Notes under the pieces: generated by a model
What the model saw: only the letters and a program-made list of their open reading frames with translations
Told to the model about the DNA's origin: nothing
Database searches by the model: none
Position numbers and translations under genes: made by a program
Assembly (NCBI GenBank): GCA_009746045.1
Contig: RPFO01001997.1
Span: 62,001 to 126,000 of the forward strand
Reading direction: 5' to 3'
Length of the DNA stretch: 64,000 nt
From: Mesostigma viride
Lineage: Eukaryota > Streptophyta > Mesostigmatophyceae > Mesostigmatales > Mesostigmataceae
Shown: piece by piece, positions 45,216 to 57,800 of the stretch
Numbering within the stretch: position 1 is the first letter of the stretch
How the letters are laid out: every line of letters starts with the position of its first letter

Positions 45216-45960
45216 GTTGTTGTTGTTGTTGTTGTTGCCCACGCCGCACATGGGCAGCAGAGATTTGGAAAGGCCGAGGGCCAGGACTCTGATGACTGAA
45301 CAGCATGCCATCACAAACAGACAAGAACCAAAGATACTCAGCGGGGACATGTACGGTTGCATCATTGGATACACCCGCGTTGGTACTTGTTGTTGTTGTT
45401 GTAGCCCGCATGTAGATAGGTCGGCATATACCGTCCCTGTTGACACGGCGAGCTCCCAGCGACCAGCACTTGGAGAATCCAGCACTTCACCGGCCCCTTG
45501 GGGGCAATCAATCCTGTTGTACTGCATGTCTGCAGCTACTCTGATGTTTCAACTCATTAATACTTGGCTCCGAAGTAGCTAGGCCCGGCAACGCGGGCGT
45601 TAGCCGCGTAGCCCTACGCCTAGTCTATGTAGGGGTCAAGTATCTCACCGCTCTCACCTTGCGGTTTGCCACGCCATAAGGCAGGACCAGCCGTTGGATC
45701 CACTATTAATAACCCGGCTGTCGGTTCACCGGCGTGGGAATAAACTCAACTCATGCAACTCAACTCAACGCGGCACATGGGCAGCAAAGAATCTATAGTG
45801 CCCGAGGGCCGGATATACGGCGTTGGTACACCAACGTGGTGATTCCTAGCATGCAAACGATGTTCCGCCAAGTATTCCAGAGCCAGATTGTGTCGGTGAG
45901 GCGAAACCAAGGAACTCAGCGGAGCATGGACAGTTGCCTCATCGCGACACGAGTGGTGAT
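45216..45960. repeat. Diverged dispersed repeat pair with (GTT)n
   Basis: CGCACATGGGCAGCAGAGA at 45245 and CGGCACATGGGCAGCAAAGA at 45771 begin two related segments that both continue CCGAGGGCC, then ACTCAGCGG...ATG..CAGTTGCNTCAT further on. The first is preceded by (GTT)n (45216-45237) and contains another GTT run at 45388. Element type unknown. Confidence 0.5.
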
Positions 45961-46099
45961 ACAACAGCTTCCTCGAAGATTGATCTGCGAAGACAGGCGC
46001 AAGTAGTTGAACTCAGGATGGTGCCCACCACGGGTCGAGTTGTGGTGGCGGCCCCGTTTTAGATATCCCGTGCCGGCACGCCGGCTCGTCCGCCGTGCT

Positions 46100-47060
46100 T
46101 CCGTCTGTAGAGTATGCGTGGGGTGGGGGGTGGCCGGGGGGGGGGGGGGGGAGTCCTGTGGAGTGCTGGCGTGCAGCAGTCGATGGGCAGGGTGAGGTCG
46201 CAGGGGTGTCGCTGTCGACATGATGGGTGGGGCACTGGGCTCGTGGGTGGCCTACACCGTGGGTGATACCGTTGCGGGAGGCGGTGAACTGGGTGGGTAC
46301 TCGTGGTCCGAGGTATCGTAGTGTGTGTGTTTGGGGGGGGGGGGGGGGGGGGGGCTCCCCCCTTGGGTGTCGGGTGTCATGGGGGACATTGTTACGGGTT
46401 GATTATGTAGTAGTTGTGGGACGCAGTTGTCAATGTGGGTAGCTCGTGCGTAGGTCACAGGTTCGTGTGAGGGGTGCATGGGGATGCTTGGGTTGCGTTG
46501 GTGGCTTGCCTATGGTACGTAGGCGGGCTTGTTGGTGGTCGGTGCAGCAGTGTCAGTTATCATTGGTTGAGTGGTGGACAACTGGTTGGTTGCCCCGGAG
46601 GCCGGGGTGGGCGGGGTTGGTTATATATGGTTCACGTGGATGGTGGGGTGGAGTCATCGTATATTGGGGCAGCGGGGGGTGGGGTGGGCGGGGTGCAGTG
46701 GTGTAGGGGAACCTCCGGTTGTGGGGGGTAGGGTGGTTTAGTGGGTGGTTTGCGATGTTGGTGTGGAAGGTGGTGGAGGTTATATGGAAGGGACGAAGGG
46801 TGGTACTGTAGCAGTCACATAGGTCGGTTAGGGGGACTCAAGGTGGATGGTTGGGTGGGTCAGCGTATTGTTTGGGGGGGAGCGCGGTGTTACAGTGTTG
46901 TGGGGGACCTCAGTGTGGGGCCGGGCGAGAGTGGTCCGTAGTCAGGGGGGGATGGATAGCGGCATGTGGATGTCTGTAACGTATATTTGTGGCCGGGTGG
47001 GGTGGGTATGGAACAGGCAGGGGAGTGGGGCGAGTGGGGGTTAGCGGGGTGGAGGGTGCT
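46100..47060. other. GT-rich strand-asymmetric kilobase
   Basis: The plus strand is dominated by G and T (GGTGGGTGG, GTGGGGGGT patterns) with two long G runs (46138-46151, 46333-46354). No array period and no gene. Many GGG runs make G-quadruplexes likely on plus. Confidence 0.6.
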
Positions 47061-48959
47061 GGCATTGTGGCGGGATGGTTGGAGGCACATGGACACACAT
47101 AATGGCAAGAGTAACTGCATGCATAGCAACATTGGACCAGCTGTTCCTAGAAGATCTGCAAACCAGGCTCACCATGCAACAACCAACAGCAAGTCAGCAA
47201 CTGACAACTGACAACTGACTGAACAGTGACAACGTTCACAAGATGTGACGCCGAGTCCATTGGAGACCCTGATGTAATTTCCGGGGGTTCCTAGTCCTGC
47301 CGTGTACCGCTTAAGTTAATTCAGGTTAATTAAGTTAATTCAGGGCCGCACACTTCGTGTGGTGCAGCAAGGGCTCATGGCCAGTATGGTGGTAGCCGCG
47401 GTACGTAGGTGAAGACCTTGATTGCCATGGATATCCGGCGTGGCAGAGGGGCCGCAGGGAGCGAGCTAGGCACCATGGAGGAGGCGATGGAGCCATTGAG
47501 GAAATGTAGGCAGTAGCCCGGTGCCCAGGAGCGGCTGATTCAGTGGAAATATTGATGGACGTGACCACGCACGCACCAGTGCGTGCGGTGGGATGGGTAT
47601 GCACTGCCTGCTAATATCACCCGGACATGTATTTCCTGTTACGGCACAGCCCGCGCAGTCGGCCATGGAGGAGACGGGCCTTGCTACGAATCGAGGGCGT
47701 GGTGATATTGCATGGGAAAAATGATGCCGAGAGTCTCAGGGTGTCTCGCGTGGTGACAGCTGCAGCGTGAGGGCCAAGGAGCTCGAGATGCAGGTCTCGT
47801 CGGTACATGTGGGCCTGGCACTGGTGAGGTCGCCAATAATGTGATGGAGGCCTCTCCATCGTGCCAATCGGACATCAATCAACAGCCAAAGGGGCGGCTG
47901 AATTGTCGGTGGGGCTAGAATTCTGGTAACTGCACAGAATTGACCCACCAAGAAAGCTCGAATCCCGGGCATGGGCAGGCGAGGTAAAAGAGGGGAATAT
48001 TGCGCCAGTGGTTGAGAAAATAAGGCCTGTTTACACTTTACAGTGCTGGGCCTCAGACTAGGAGTCGAGGCGTCGGCTCAGTTGGCAGGGCGACGATAAG
48101 TCTGTCAAAGCTGCGCATGGGTGGCGCAATGAGAGCTCATTAGGAAGGTCTCGCGCAGGAGGTTTCGATGGGCTAAAATTTATCTCAGTCCTCGAAGCGT
48201 AGGCGGGTGAAAATCGTAAATCCGCCATAGCCGCCATTTCAACACACAACTGAGATCCATATGGCTGTGTACCTAATCAATCCTTTAGTGCTACAGAGTG
48301 CAGAGCTGAGTATACGGCTAGCCGTTTATCCTACCGCTTGAACTATGTTGCTTCGAGTAGCTATGCAGCGCGTGGAAAGGTGCTGACACGCAGTGGACAC
48401 GTACCTATAATTGCATGTGTGATGTCGGCACTCCTGCTCCGCGATCGGATGAGGAGCTCGACATTTAAAAAAAAGCCGGGAAGGCGGCCGCTCCAGCCTC
48501 CCAAGTGGTGCATGGTCAGTTCAAACTGAATACCTTACAGTACGTCATCGCGGCCAACCTGACCCAGTCCTTGGCGCAATACCCTCCTTGAAATCTGCCT
48601 AACCCTGTTTTTTGTCTGCCTTTAAATTAATTATGGTTAAGTAATTAATTATAACCATGTTTTAGGTTGTCTGCCCGTGTCCCCGTTGCCGGTTTTTCTT
48701 TTACTGACCACGGAGCACTGAATTCCCAAGTTTAAGATATTGATAGTGGACGTCTCCCCACCAAGACGTCCATATGTCAGTACATGTATATCAAGGAGAC
48801 AACCAGCGCTGGCCAGAAATCGGGATAATCCGGACCATCATTGGTATAGCTCGATCCTGCCGTTATCTTGTTGATCCGCTTTTTCGAGATGCATGTCCAC
48901 CTGAGCTAGTCTAAAATATAGTGGGCTTTAATTAAGTGACGCCTTTTTTTTTTTGTTCT
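47061..48959. other. Intergenic, no supported gene
   Basis: Unique-looking sequence with short frames only. A degenerate tRNA-like or SINE-like patch is possible near 48075-48170 but weak. A small hairpin GGACGTCT...AGACGTCC lies at 48748-48771. Confidence 0.4.
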
Positions 48960-49470
48960 CACATGGCATGCCCCGCGGCGGGCCGAGCGCCCCGCTGGGT
49001 GGCGCCGGCAGCTGGGGCGCCGGCACCCGTGGACCGACTTTCCGGGATAGGCAAGGCATGATGGATATGTCGGTGTTACCCACGTCGCAATGGGCTCATG
49101 ATGACGCCAGGGCGGCAGCCCCCTGCATGGCATGTCTGTCATCTGGATACCTGTATATGGTTCGCAAGGATGATGATAGGCACGGCAGGTAGTCATGAAG
49201 GAGACCACCCCCAAGTCAGTTGGGGCTCCGCGTGTGACCAAGCATGGCATTCACGGTTGATGCTCCGTGCAGACTCCCCAACGGGAGCTCGTAATTAATT
49301 AATTAATTAATTAATTAATTAATTATAATTGATTAATTAATGGCATTCACAGTGATTCGGGCCGTGGTGCCCACAACCCCGTAACTAGGTCTTAGATAGC
49401 TAGCTCCCTCCATCCCATCCCATCCGGCCCATCCCATCCCACTCGACCGTACGTACTGAGGACAACTAAA
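48960..49470 (+). mobile_element. 5'-truncated LINE 3' region, split by a later insertion
   Basis: Sequence around 49030-49060 (ACCCGTGGACCGACTTTCC) and 49190-49245 matches the C-terminal/3' UTR parts of the LINEs at 27027-28850 (minus) and 52600-53236. The 3' UTR resumes at 49351 (AGTGATTCGGGCC...CTTAGATAGCTAG) after an 85-bp insert. Confidence 0.6.
49255..49339 (+). mobile_element. 85-bp LINE 3'-end insertion with perfect target duplication
   Basis: The insert contains only TGATGCTCCGTG...CAACGGGAGC (hairpin) and a (TTAA)n tail. It is flanked by ATGGCATTCAC at 49244-49254 and again at 49340-49350. The host sequence, another LINE 3' UTR, reads through once one copy is removed (compare 53072-53090). 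Confidence 0.8.
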
Positions 49471-49699
49471 CCTGGACGCATGGCGATCTAACGCCATGGA
49501 AGGACTAGGGTAGTTGTGTGAGAGGAAAGACGCGAAGACGAAGACGAAGGATTAGTTCCATGCATCCACGAAGTCGACCATTGTTCATAGCAGTGACAGC
49601 TATGAATCAGGTGTCGATCTTTCATGTAGTCGGTATTCTAGCCAACGTAACACTAGTAGGGTTTTCTCTTACCTTTCCACCTCAGTAGAGCGTGCTCTT

Positions 49700-51790
49700 C
49701 GGGACATTTTCTACTGCCTTCCTGCTGTTGGGGAAGCCGAGGTAGATGAGGACCCTTGCGATCTGCTCAGGGCTATAGAGTTCATGGAGTTAGCCGACCA
49801 GTCCTCCCAGCTGTTCCCCTCAGCTGAGCCCTCAGTCGTAGGCACGCCGGTGGCTGTGCCGTATACCTCTGTGTATCCGCCTTCAGGTACCGCCTCTTCG
49901 GTGGTGTCCGAGGGTAGGCCAGTTCCTTCCACGGTTCCCTGAGTCGTCGCCGGCGTCTGGTGCGAGGTGTGTGTCGGCCGGGCCGCCTCCTACCCCTCGT
50001 GCGGTAGATCAGACGGCGCCTAGTTTGGATGCCACTGTGCCGGCTATGCAGGCGCAGATTCAGTCGCTCGTCGCGGCTTTTGGGGCTTTTGCTGCAGCGC
50101 AGCCTCCTTCGGGTGCTGGGCCGTTCCCCTCTGTGTCTGTGCATGTGGCTGTCCTTACCCCTGTGGTTGCGCCTTCGCGGACGAGGTCGTGCCGACGCGC
50201 GACGTTGTCGCGCCGTCACGTGAGATGGTCGCGACTGCTTGCGACCTGGTTGCGCCTCCGCGCCGACTGTGCAACACCCGTGCGGCTGTGCATGAGTGAG
50301 CCTGCGGCGTCGGCGCCCAACACCATCGGAGCCTTTGCGCGACCCTGCTCCTCCGGCGCGTTGGCTCTTCGGGGACACTTGAGATCTAATGACGCTGTGT
50401 GAAGGCGGCCCGCCTCATGCAGCGTGTTCCGGTCCCTAACTGGAGCCTGGGCGGTATTAAACCAGTCCTAGTAACGTAGGCGGCCGTCCTCACCACTGAG
50501 GAGCCGTCGATGAACATGTGGCCCTCCGGCGCGCCGCCGATCGACAGTGGCCGCTACCTCTGCGGTTCTGCGGCTGCCTCGTTGCCTGCTGCTCCCGCCT
50601 CCGTCGCTGGTTCGGGGCGCCTCCGGTTGTTGTCAGTGGTGGATTCTGCTCCTGCCCCTCGCGTCAGCGATGCGGAGCTGCGTCGCCAGCGGGCTGTCGA
50701 CTCAGTGCAGGAGTTGGCGCGCGGTGATCGTGATATTATCGCGCCCACGTTTGTCCACCTCATGCCTCCTACTCTGGACTCTCTTACCGTGGGGCAGGGC
50801 GCATGTCTGCTTCGGCGTGCCGTGCTTGTGACCTCCCTCGGGTGGCGCCCGAGATTTCGCTGACAACGATGTCAATGCATGGCCTACTCTCAGGTGTGTA
50901 ATGCGCCTAGGGATATAGGAACCTGCCTTTGGACACGGATCGGCCGCCTTTTGACATGGTGATTCTGGCCGACCCTATCTTAGAGGCCGGGCAAGGTGCT
51001 GGTTCGGCGCGTGCTGTACCGCTGGGCCCCGCGGCGCCGCACAACGACCTGTGTCTCACCTATACGGTGGGGGGTGCAGTGGGCGTACCCTCCGCCTCTG
51101 GTGGGTATCATGGCCTCAGATTCCATCTACATGGAGTGCCCTTCTAGCCCGGGTGCGACCTACACCACACGGCTTGAGCCCGCGCTGCAGTGGGACGACC
51201 GTCGTCCGGCACGGCGGCACCTCTTCCGAGCCAGGGCCTGCATGGATGTCCGTGGTCATCACTCATCCCCCTCCTTGTGCGAGCGACTACCGTCTACCTG
51301 GACACAGTTCGGTTCGCGTTGCAGTGTGCACGCCGGTGGCGTGCTCAGCAGGAGATTCGTCATGTTCGCCTCTGGCCGGCCTTAACGTTGAGCTAGCCAC
51401 TGCTCGACCTTTTCTTCCCGACGGCCAAGGCGGTCTCAGGTTGTGTACCACCGCCTGTTCTTCCGGGCTCTGTGTATGCTGGCTGTGGAGCCGCCGGTTC
51501 TCCGCCTGTTCGCCTGTGGCTTCGTCTACACTGGGCCCGCGGCCAGGTCGTTCTCACGCACCACCGGTATACTTATAAGATTGGGCGTTCCTGCATGGGC
51601 ATGTTTCCGGACGCGGGGTGTGCATGGACGGATATGTTCACTCACTGTCAGTTATGGCAACTCAGACCGCAGAGGGCGCAGAGTGCAATGAGAGAACGAC
51701 AAATGGCTCAGTCGTGGACGACGAGACACCTTGGCATTAGGATATGGGTTGGCAACTTGGCATATGTACTGCTGGCCAGCCTGTGAACCA
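49700..51790 (+). pseudogene. Possible decayed retroelement, gag-like start
   Basis: From about 49730 a plus frame reads EDPCDLLRAIEFMELADQSS, stops at 49940, and continues in the next frame with PTPRAVDQTAPSLDATVPAM then QAQIQSLVAAFGAFAAAQ, suggesting a frameshift. GC-rich frames continue to about 51780 without agreement. A purine tract GGGAGGGGGAGGAG followed by TGTAAC at 52430-52449 could mark a 3' LTR start, but no second LTR copy was found. Could equally be a dead host gene. Confidence 0.25.
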
Positions 51791-52599
51791 TGGCTGGCCA
51801 GAATTTACGTAAGTTAACCGGCTAACTTACTACTGATCTGCATGGGACGGACTGCATGACCAATCAGGTACAACCTAATCTGGTCTGACCTAACATGACA
51901 ACTACAGCAGCTAGTCCCGAGTATACCAACTTAGGTACTGGCTCATCACATACTGCATACTGCCACGTGTGCATGCCATAGCTACTCTAGGCCATTACCG
52001 TTCCGGTACGTACCAATTGGGTGCCGGCGACTCTAGTCATCATGGAAGCCCCGCCATGGCAAAAAAGTCGAACGAGCTGTTCATTCAGGCGACTGTTACC
52101 CACGCGGAGAAGTTTTTGTGATCAAAACCCGAAAGCCCTCACGTGATAGGATCTGGTTTCCTCCCTTCAGCCTAGTACTACTAAGGGAGAGACGTTGACT
52201 ACGTCATTAGGCTAGCTTGTCCTTGTGTGGCGAGTTTTGGGGGAATTGGTTTTACTGGCCCGTTGGAGAACAAGGGTTGGGACATAGTACCCTTATGCAG
52301 TCAACCTGTGGTCGCGATGATCATCGACCGCTCGATCGGCTATGTATACTCAGAATGGGTTAATTGTTGCGTGTGTTTTCTTTTCTTGTGCTTCTCCACC
52401 TCTATGACGGTAGAGACTACCGTCCCCCGGGGAGGGGGAGGAGTGTAACTTGCGGGCCCGACCGGCCTTGGAACGGGCGCAACAATGAAATAATTTGTGT
52501 ATTTTGGCTTGTTGTCATAGTCCGCAGGACTTTGGAACTCATTTCGGGACTAATTTGGGAATTGTCCCTTGGTCAGGACTTTTGTATGGAATTATGATA

Positions 52600-53236
52600 T
52601 AGTTTTGTGCGGACTCGACGGCAACGTCACCAAGATGCTGCGCAATGCCCTTAACATCCCCTTTGGTTTGCACATTAGTAATGAGGATCTGTACGCTGAT
52701 TTGCCCTATGTTTCCCACATTATTAGGCTGCCACAGGCGCCTGGGCCTAGCCGGGCACGTGGCCCGCACAGATCAGGTAGACACATCCGATATACTAGCT
52801 GGCACCAAGCCCGCCCAGCCCAGTGGGCGATATGTCCTCACCTGGCTGGCGTGCCCCAGGCCGCGCGCGGCAGGGCTGCCACCCGTGGACTTTTCGTGAT
52901 AGACTCGGCATGGACATGTGCTACACTAGACGTGACGGGCTAGCTCACACCCGGGCAGCCTCCTGGTTTGTCTGTAATATGGAGGCAGATGGTACGCAAG
53001 GATAGATGGCAAGTAGTGATGAATGAGACCACCCCCAAGTCTGTGCATGGGGGCTCCGCGTGTTGACCGCGTATGGCATTCATAGCGATTCAGGCCGCCG
53101 ATGCCCACACGTACCCTGTAACCAGGACCTAGATAGCTTACACCATCCATTCCATCCCATGTTCCCCTCCCGCTGAGGACTTATGCTCACGTGACGCAGT
53201 CACGTGTCTATTAATTAAATAATTAATTGATTGATG
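52600..53236 (+). mobile_element. 5'-truncated LINE copy, recent-looking
   Basis: Very similar to the reverse complement of 27027-27665: KMLRNALNIPFGLHISNEDL, then RRLGLAGHVARTDQVDTSD, a 3' UTR, the hairpin CACGTGACGCAGTCACGTG (53188-53206) and an ATTAATTAA tail to 53232. The close match over 600 bp suggests a recent insertion. Target duplications are not convincing (ATAGTTT shared at both sides). Confidence 0.75.
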
Positions 53237-53239
53237 ATA

Positions 53240-53759
53240 GTTTGTGTGATTCGGACTAGTTATTTTGGGTCTACGTTGAAGTATGAGATCTTCTAGGGGC
53301 CGGTGCAGTCGCGCCGCGCTGCGTACTTTATTATGGCTGGTTGAGATTTGGTGGTCATGCGTGGATGCTGTATAGGGTCGATGTCGGCCCAAGTCGTCAG
53401 GCAGAATCTTGTGTGGACTGTTTCGGGCCCGGCTCTGGAAGGTCGGCGCCATGTCGGCGCCAACCTGCCAACTTGGTGGCAGACCTAGGTGAAATTGGTC
53501 CGAGGACAAGAGTCTCGTCCTCTTGGTTCGATGAATGGAAAGTGCGATGAAGCCTACACACAGTTCATGAACCCGTGGGGCAACTATCCATTTGTAATTG
53601 GTCTTGCTAGCCATTATAAGTGTGTATTAAGTAGCTTGGCATCAAGTCGCGGTGCCAGATATCTCATGAGCCCAGTCGCGTGAAGCCCAATCTGCATTAT
53701 AGGCCACCTTGATTCTTCCTATTACCGGCACAGTTGGTCTTTCGCGACGTAGCTCAGGT
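53240..53759. other. Interval between LINE fragments, no supported gene
   Basis: Short frames only. GAGGACAAGAGTCTCGTCCTC near 53500 is a small inverted repeat. Confidence 0.4.
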
Positions 53760-54440
53760 TTAGGTGTACACCCGGGCACGTTACACATGGCCTCCGTCTT
53801 GGCCGGGGCTGATTTCGAGACCAACAGCCCAGGCATGCAGTCCAACCAAAGTTGGGCATACTCCGGCTTCTCAATGAGCGTGATGTCGTCGGCATAAGTG
53901 AGCTCAGCGAGTAAATTCTGCTTGTTAGTCGGGGCCCCTTCCCCGGGCTCATTCTGAATCTCGAGGCCAGGGGCACGGCCAGCAATGCTAGCAAAGCGGC
54001 AAGGTCACACCATGCGAGGACAAAACGCCCGGGCTGTGTGGGCTTGGTGCCGGCTAGTATATCGATTGTGTCTACCTCGTCTGTGCGGGCCAGGTGCCCG
54101 GCTAGGCCCAGGCGCCTGTGACTAAGAATGTGGGAAAATCAGCGGACAAATCCTCATGGCTCTGATGTGCAAATTACCAAATGGGATATCAAGTGCCTCG
54201 CGCAGCATCTTGCATGGTGACATGCGCCGTCCAGTCATTTCTCCAGCTCCTGCATCAGCATCCCTAGAGACTAGATAGCTCCACCATCCACTACCCCATC
54301 CCATCTTCATTTCCCTGAGGACTTACGCTCACGTGACGCAGTTGGGTGTAAATTTTATTAATTAATGAATTAATAATGCCGATCCGGGTCTTAATGTCAT
54401 CTGCGCAGTCAGGTTACCACAGTGACCCTGGTCACCACCC
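53760..54440 (-). pseudogene. LINE reverse-transcriptase remnant
   Basis: The minus strand of 54010-53800 matches 28190-27960: a TYADDITLIEKPEYAQLWLD reading (YADD box) is present in one frame. 54240-54020 matches the C-terminal part (EALDIPF, then the GHLARTDEVDT-like region). Segments are shuffled relative to 27-28.8 kb and frameshifted. Confidence 0.6.
54283..54377 (+). mobile_element. Short LINE 3' end inside an inverted LINE remnant
   Basis: Plus-oriented 3' UTR end (CATCCCATCTTCATTTCCC, TCACGTGACGCAGT, TATTAATTAATGAATTAAT tail). The minus LINE sequence resumes at 54378 (ATGCCGATCCGGGTC, as at 27821). The second hairpin arm is mutated. Confidence 0.5.
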
Positions 54441-54878
54441 ACTAGGGCGTACCTGGCGTTCATCGGGCTGGGTGATTGTGCAAGCTTGACACAGCGCCAT
54501 GCTTGTTGAGCGCACACTGTTCAGCGTTCATGTACGAGGGCATGCTTACACCACATGCTTACAAATTGTGTTCAGACTGTAGTATCACGATTTGTCAGAT
54601 ATCAAAGGTATATCACAGAGGATAAATTCATATGGCGACCACCTCCTAGGTTACCTCCTAAGTGAGCGATGCACACGTGCAACCAAGAGTGTGGATGAAC
54701 AAACTTGCTGCGTTCCCGCAACCAGCTAATCACGCTGGCCAGATTGAATGATAGAGCAGCAAGGAAATCAAGAGATTGCATGTGCAGTAGAGGCACATAT
54801 TCATGACATTATGATTGGCCCATGCCTCAGTGCACGCCAGGCATGCCATGGATATCAATGAGACAATCAGCTGTACAG

Positions 54879-57800
54879 TCAATACGCGTAACTATCCAGA
54901 TCAGGGTCCTCATCGCCGGATGCCGGGTGGTAACTCTCCAGCTCGGCTTTAGGCTTGAAGTGCGCCTGCTTGTAACTGGCCGCCCTCTCACTGGAGACGC
55001 GCAGGGCGTCCTGCTTCTTGGAGCCCATCTGGAGCCGCATGTACGCCAGCACCTCATAGTGGCTCGTCAGCATCTCCTCCCTGAGTCAATAAAGACATGG
55101 CAGCATCAAGGTGCATGACCAGCATGCGTCACATCAAAAGACGACGATTAAGCATGGGGTGTAGGGCACGTTTGGGGTGGGCAGCGAGCTCAGCAAACGG
55201 TGTGCTTTGAAAGGCCCAGGCCTCAAGCCACCGACCTAGTACATAAAGCCCAGTTTAAACGTACATCGTATCTGACAGTGATGTATTAACTACCTAGTAC
55301 ATAAAGCCTAGTATAAACGTACATCGTATCTGACAGTGATGTATTAACTACCTAGTACATAAAGCCTAGTTTAAACGTACATCGTATCTGACAGTGATGT
55401 ATTAACTACCTTGTTAAGGATTCATGCGGTCCCGTCAGGGAGCTGCGGAGCATTAACCAGACATGACAACAACATTACGCCAATTATCATCGCGCCGGAA
55501 TATTATAATGCCTTGTTTTCTAACGCACGCACCTCAGGCACGAGTTGGCCAGGAATGCAAGCGTGGCCTTGTTACACATCACGTTGGCGGTCTGCATGTC
55601 GCGGAAGATGCGCATTGCCTGCCGCACCTGTGGCAGGGGCATATGGAACACAGGCAGAAAATTGCTGTCACAAGGATGTGAATATTTAACACGGTGATAC
55701 CTGCATTGCCTGCTGCGCCTGTCGTAGGGGGGGAGTTGCCACATTTATAAGAGACATGCCACACACAGATAACGCTGAGAGCCAATCATGATACGAAGCC
55801 GGCATATGATATGACTAGTAGCGGATCGCTCGCTCTACCTAGAAATATAAACATTCACCCCTTTTGAGGTGGTAGGCCCTCGCAAAGCCCATACTTGCGG
55901 TAGGGGAATGCTGACAGCTGCCACTGTCCTCTGTCCGAGAAAAATCAGCAGGAACAAGCAGATACCACTGCTGTGCATTGCCTGCTGCATCTGTGTGAGG
56001 GCTCCCGGTGCATCAAGTGTGCACAGCAAGGTATACTTTACAACTGCAGAAGCTACAGCTATCACAGGAACCCTTAGTTCTGACATGGGCATAGGCTCAT
56101 GATCTCCAACAGGGGGCTAGTCTCTTACAACACCAACACTACATCAAATTAACACTACAGATAAGTCTCTATCCCAAAACAAATTAAGGCTCGGACAAAA
56201 CCCACACATATGAAAACAAAAGACCACGACGAATCTCAATAGACCATCATCCTATTCGACCAGACATGGGTGTCAAACTACACAATGTTTACAACCCATG
56301 TAAGCCACGTAGTAGTGGCTTATCCACTGCACAGTCGGGCCCCCAACCTAATCGTGACCTGATTGCCCGAGACCGGGTCATAACCCACCACCCTACCATC
56401 GCCCTGATCGCCCAAACCCAACTACTAGTGAGCGTACCTGGTTGCTGCGGCAGCACCCCTCCAACAAAATCTGGTACAACGACGCGTCCAAGACGACACG
56501 AACGGGGCCACCGCTGCTGCCGCCACCACCACCGCCGATGCCAGCATTAGCCCCCCTCCCACTAGGCAACCGCCCTCCCTCCCTCCTGGCTGGCCTGTTC
56601 CCCCCCGCCGGAGCATACCCACTCCCTGGAACATTCCTCCCATCCACCGCCATGCCTATGCCCTCCATCCCCTTGTCCGATGGTCTGTGCGGCGGCTCCC
56701 CCGACGCGCCTCGCCCTCTCGCCCCGACATCCCGTGGATCACTCCCCGCCCCCCCAGCAGCCCCCCCCAGCGGCATCCCCTGGTCACCCTCCATCATCTG
56801 CCCTACCCTGACGGTCACCCCACTAGATCTCTGGCCCAGGTCCATCCCCGAGGTGGGCCCCATTCCGGGCGCCCTCTCGATTGGCATGAGCGGCCGGCGG
56901 GGCACAGCGGGCCGCTCCGGGGAGGCGCTCCGCCCCCTAGCCCTCCCCCTGGGCTGCCCCCCCGACGCGGCCATCGCACGCTGCTGCCACTCGGCGATCA
57001 TCTTGGCCGTGGCGCCGCCACCTGGCGTCTCCTCGGCGCCCGCGCTCTCCCGCTCGAGCTTGTCCATGACGTCCTCGTAGAGGCTGAGCGCGCGGCCCAA
57101 GTTGTCGCGGGCGACAGCGGTGATGAGGAGGGAGAGCGAGGTGGCGTGGGGAAGGGAGGTGCGTCCCTGGCAGATGTCCAGCGCCGTTTCCCAGTCGCCC
57201 GTCCTGGTTTGGGGCATCGTGAGTGTTGACATGGGTTTAAAAAAAGTGAAGGCCCCGCGTGGCATGCCAACGGGGTACATGGGTATATATATTACAAGCT
57301 GCAATGCATAGTAAATGTAGTGGCCCAGCGGGCCACACTCATGGAGCAACTAAACAGCAGGCCACGCAAAGTGCCTTTTCTTCATGGCCACTATTCACAA
57401 GTGGCGACTGCCACATCACTAGCATGTGATGGCGCATTTTCAGCAATGTCGTACATTCCGTACCAGAGCCGAGTATCAGTGGTGCCCAGTGAACAGCCAT
57501 ACGCAATACGCAGCCATACGGGGCCCTTGTGTATGGTGTATAATACGCCATACGGGGTATAATACGCAAACCATACGGGGACTCTTGAAAATGCTGTTTT
57601 TTGCATGGTTCAGGGGGTTCTTCAACATTCTGACCAATCAGGCATGTTTTTTGTGTGTTCTTGCAACACCACTTGCCTTTATTTAACACATCATCACATA
57701 ATATTGCCGTTGCCGTCGCTGCATGCCTACAAATACAAGCATTGTACATCTGTTGTTATTAATAATGTCTGTAAATAGCACACGGTCAGTCGGCCAACTT

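Noticed and set aside
48075-48170. tRNA gene or SINE with A-box-like GGCTCAGTTGGCAGGGC and GGTTTCGATGG
   Set aside because: Cannot be folded into a tRNA cloverleaf by eye; B-box imperfect and spacing poor.
52425-52620. 3' LTR starting TGTAAC after a purine tract
   Set aside because: No second LTR copy and no recognisable pol genes; kept only as a possibility in the 49.7-51.8 kb entry.
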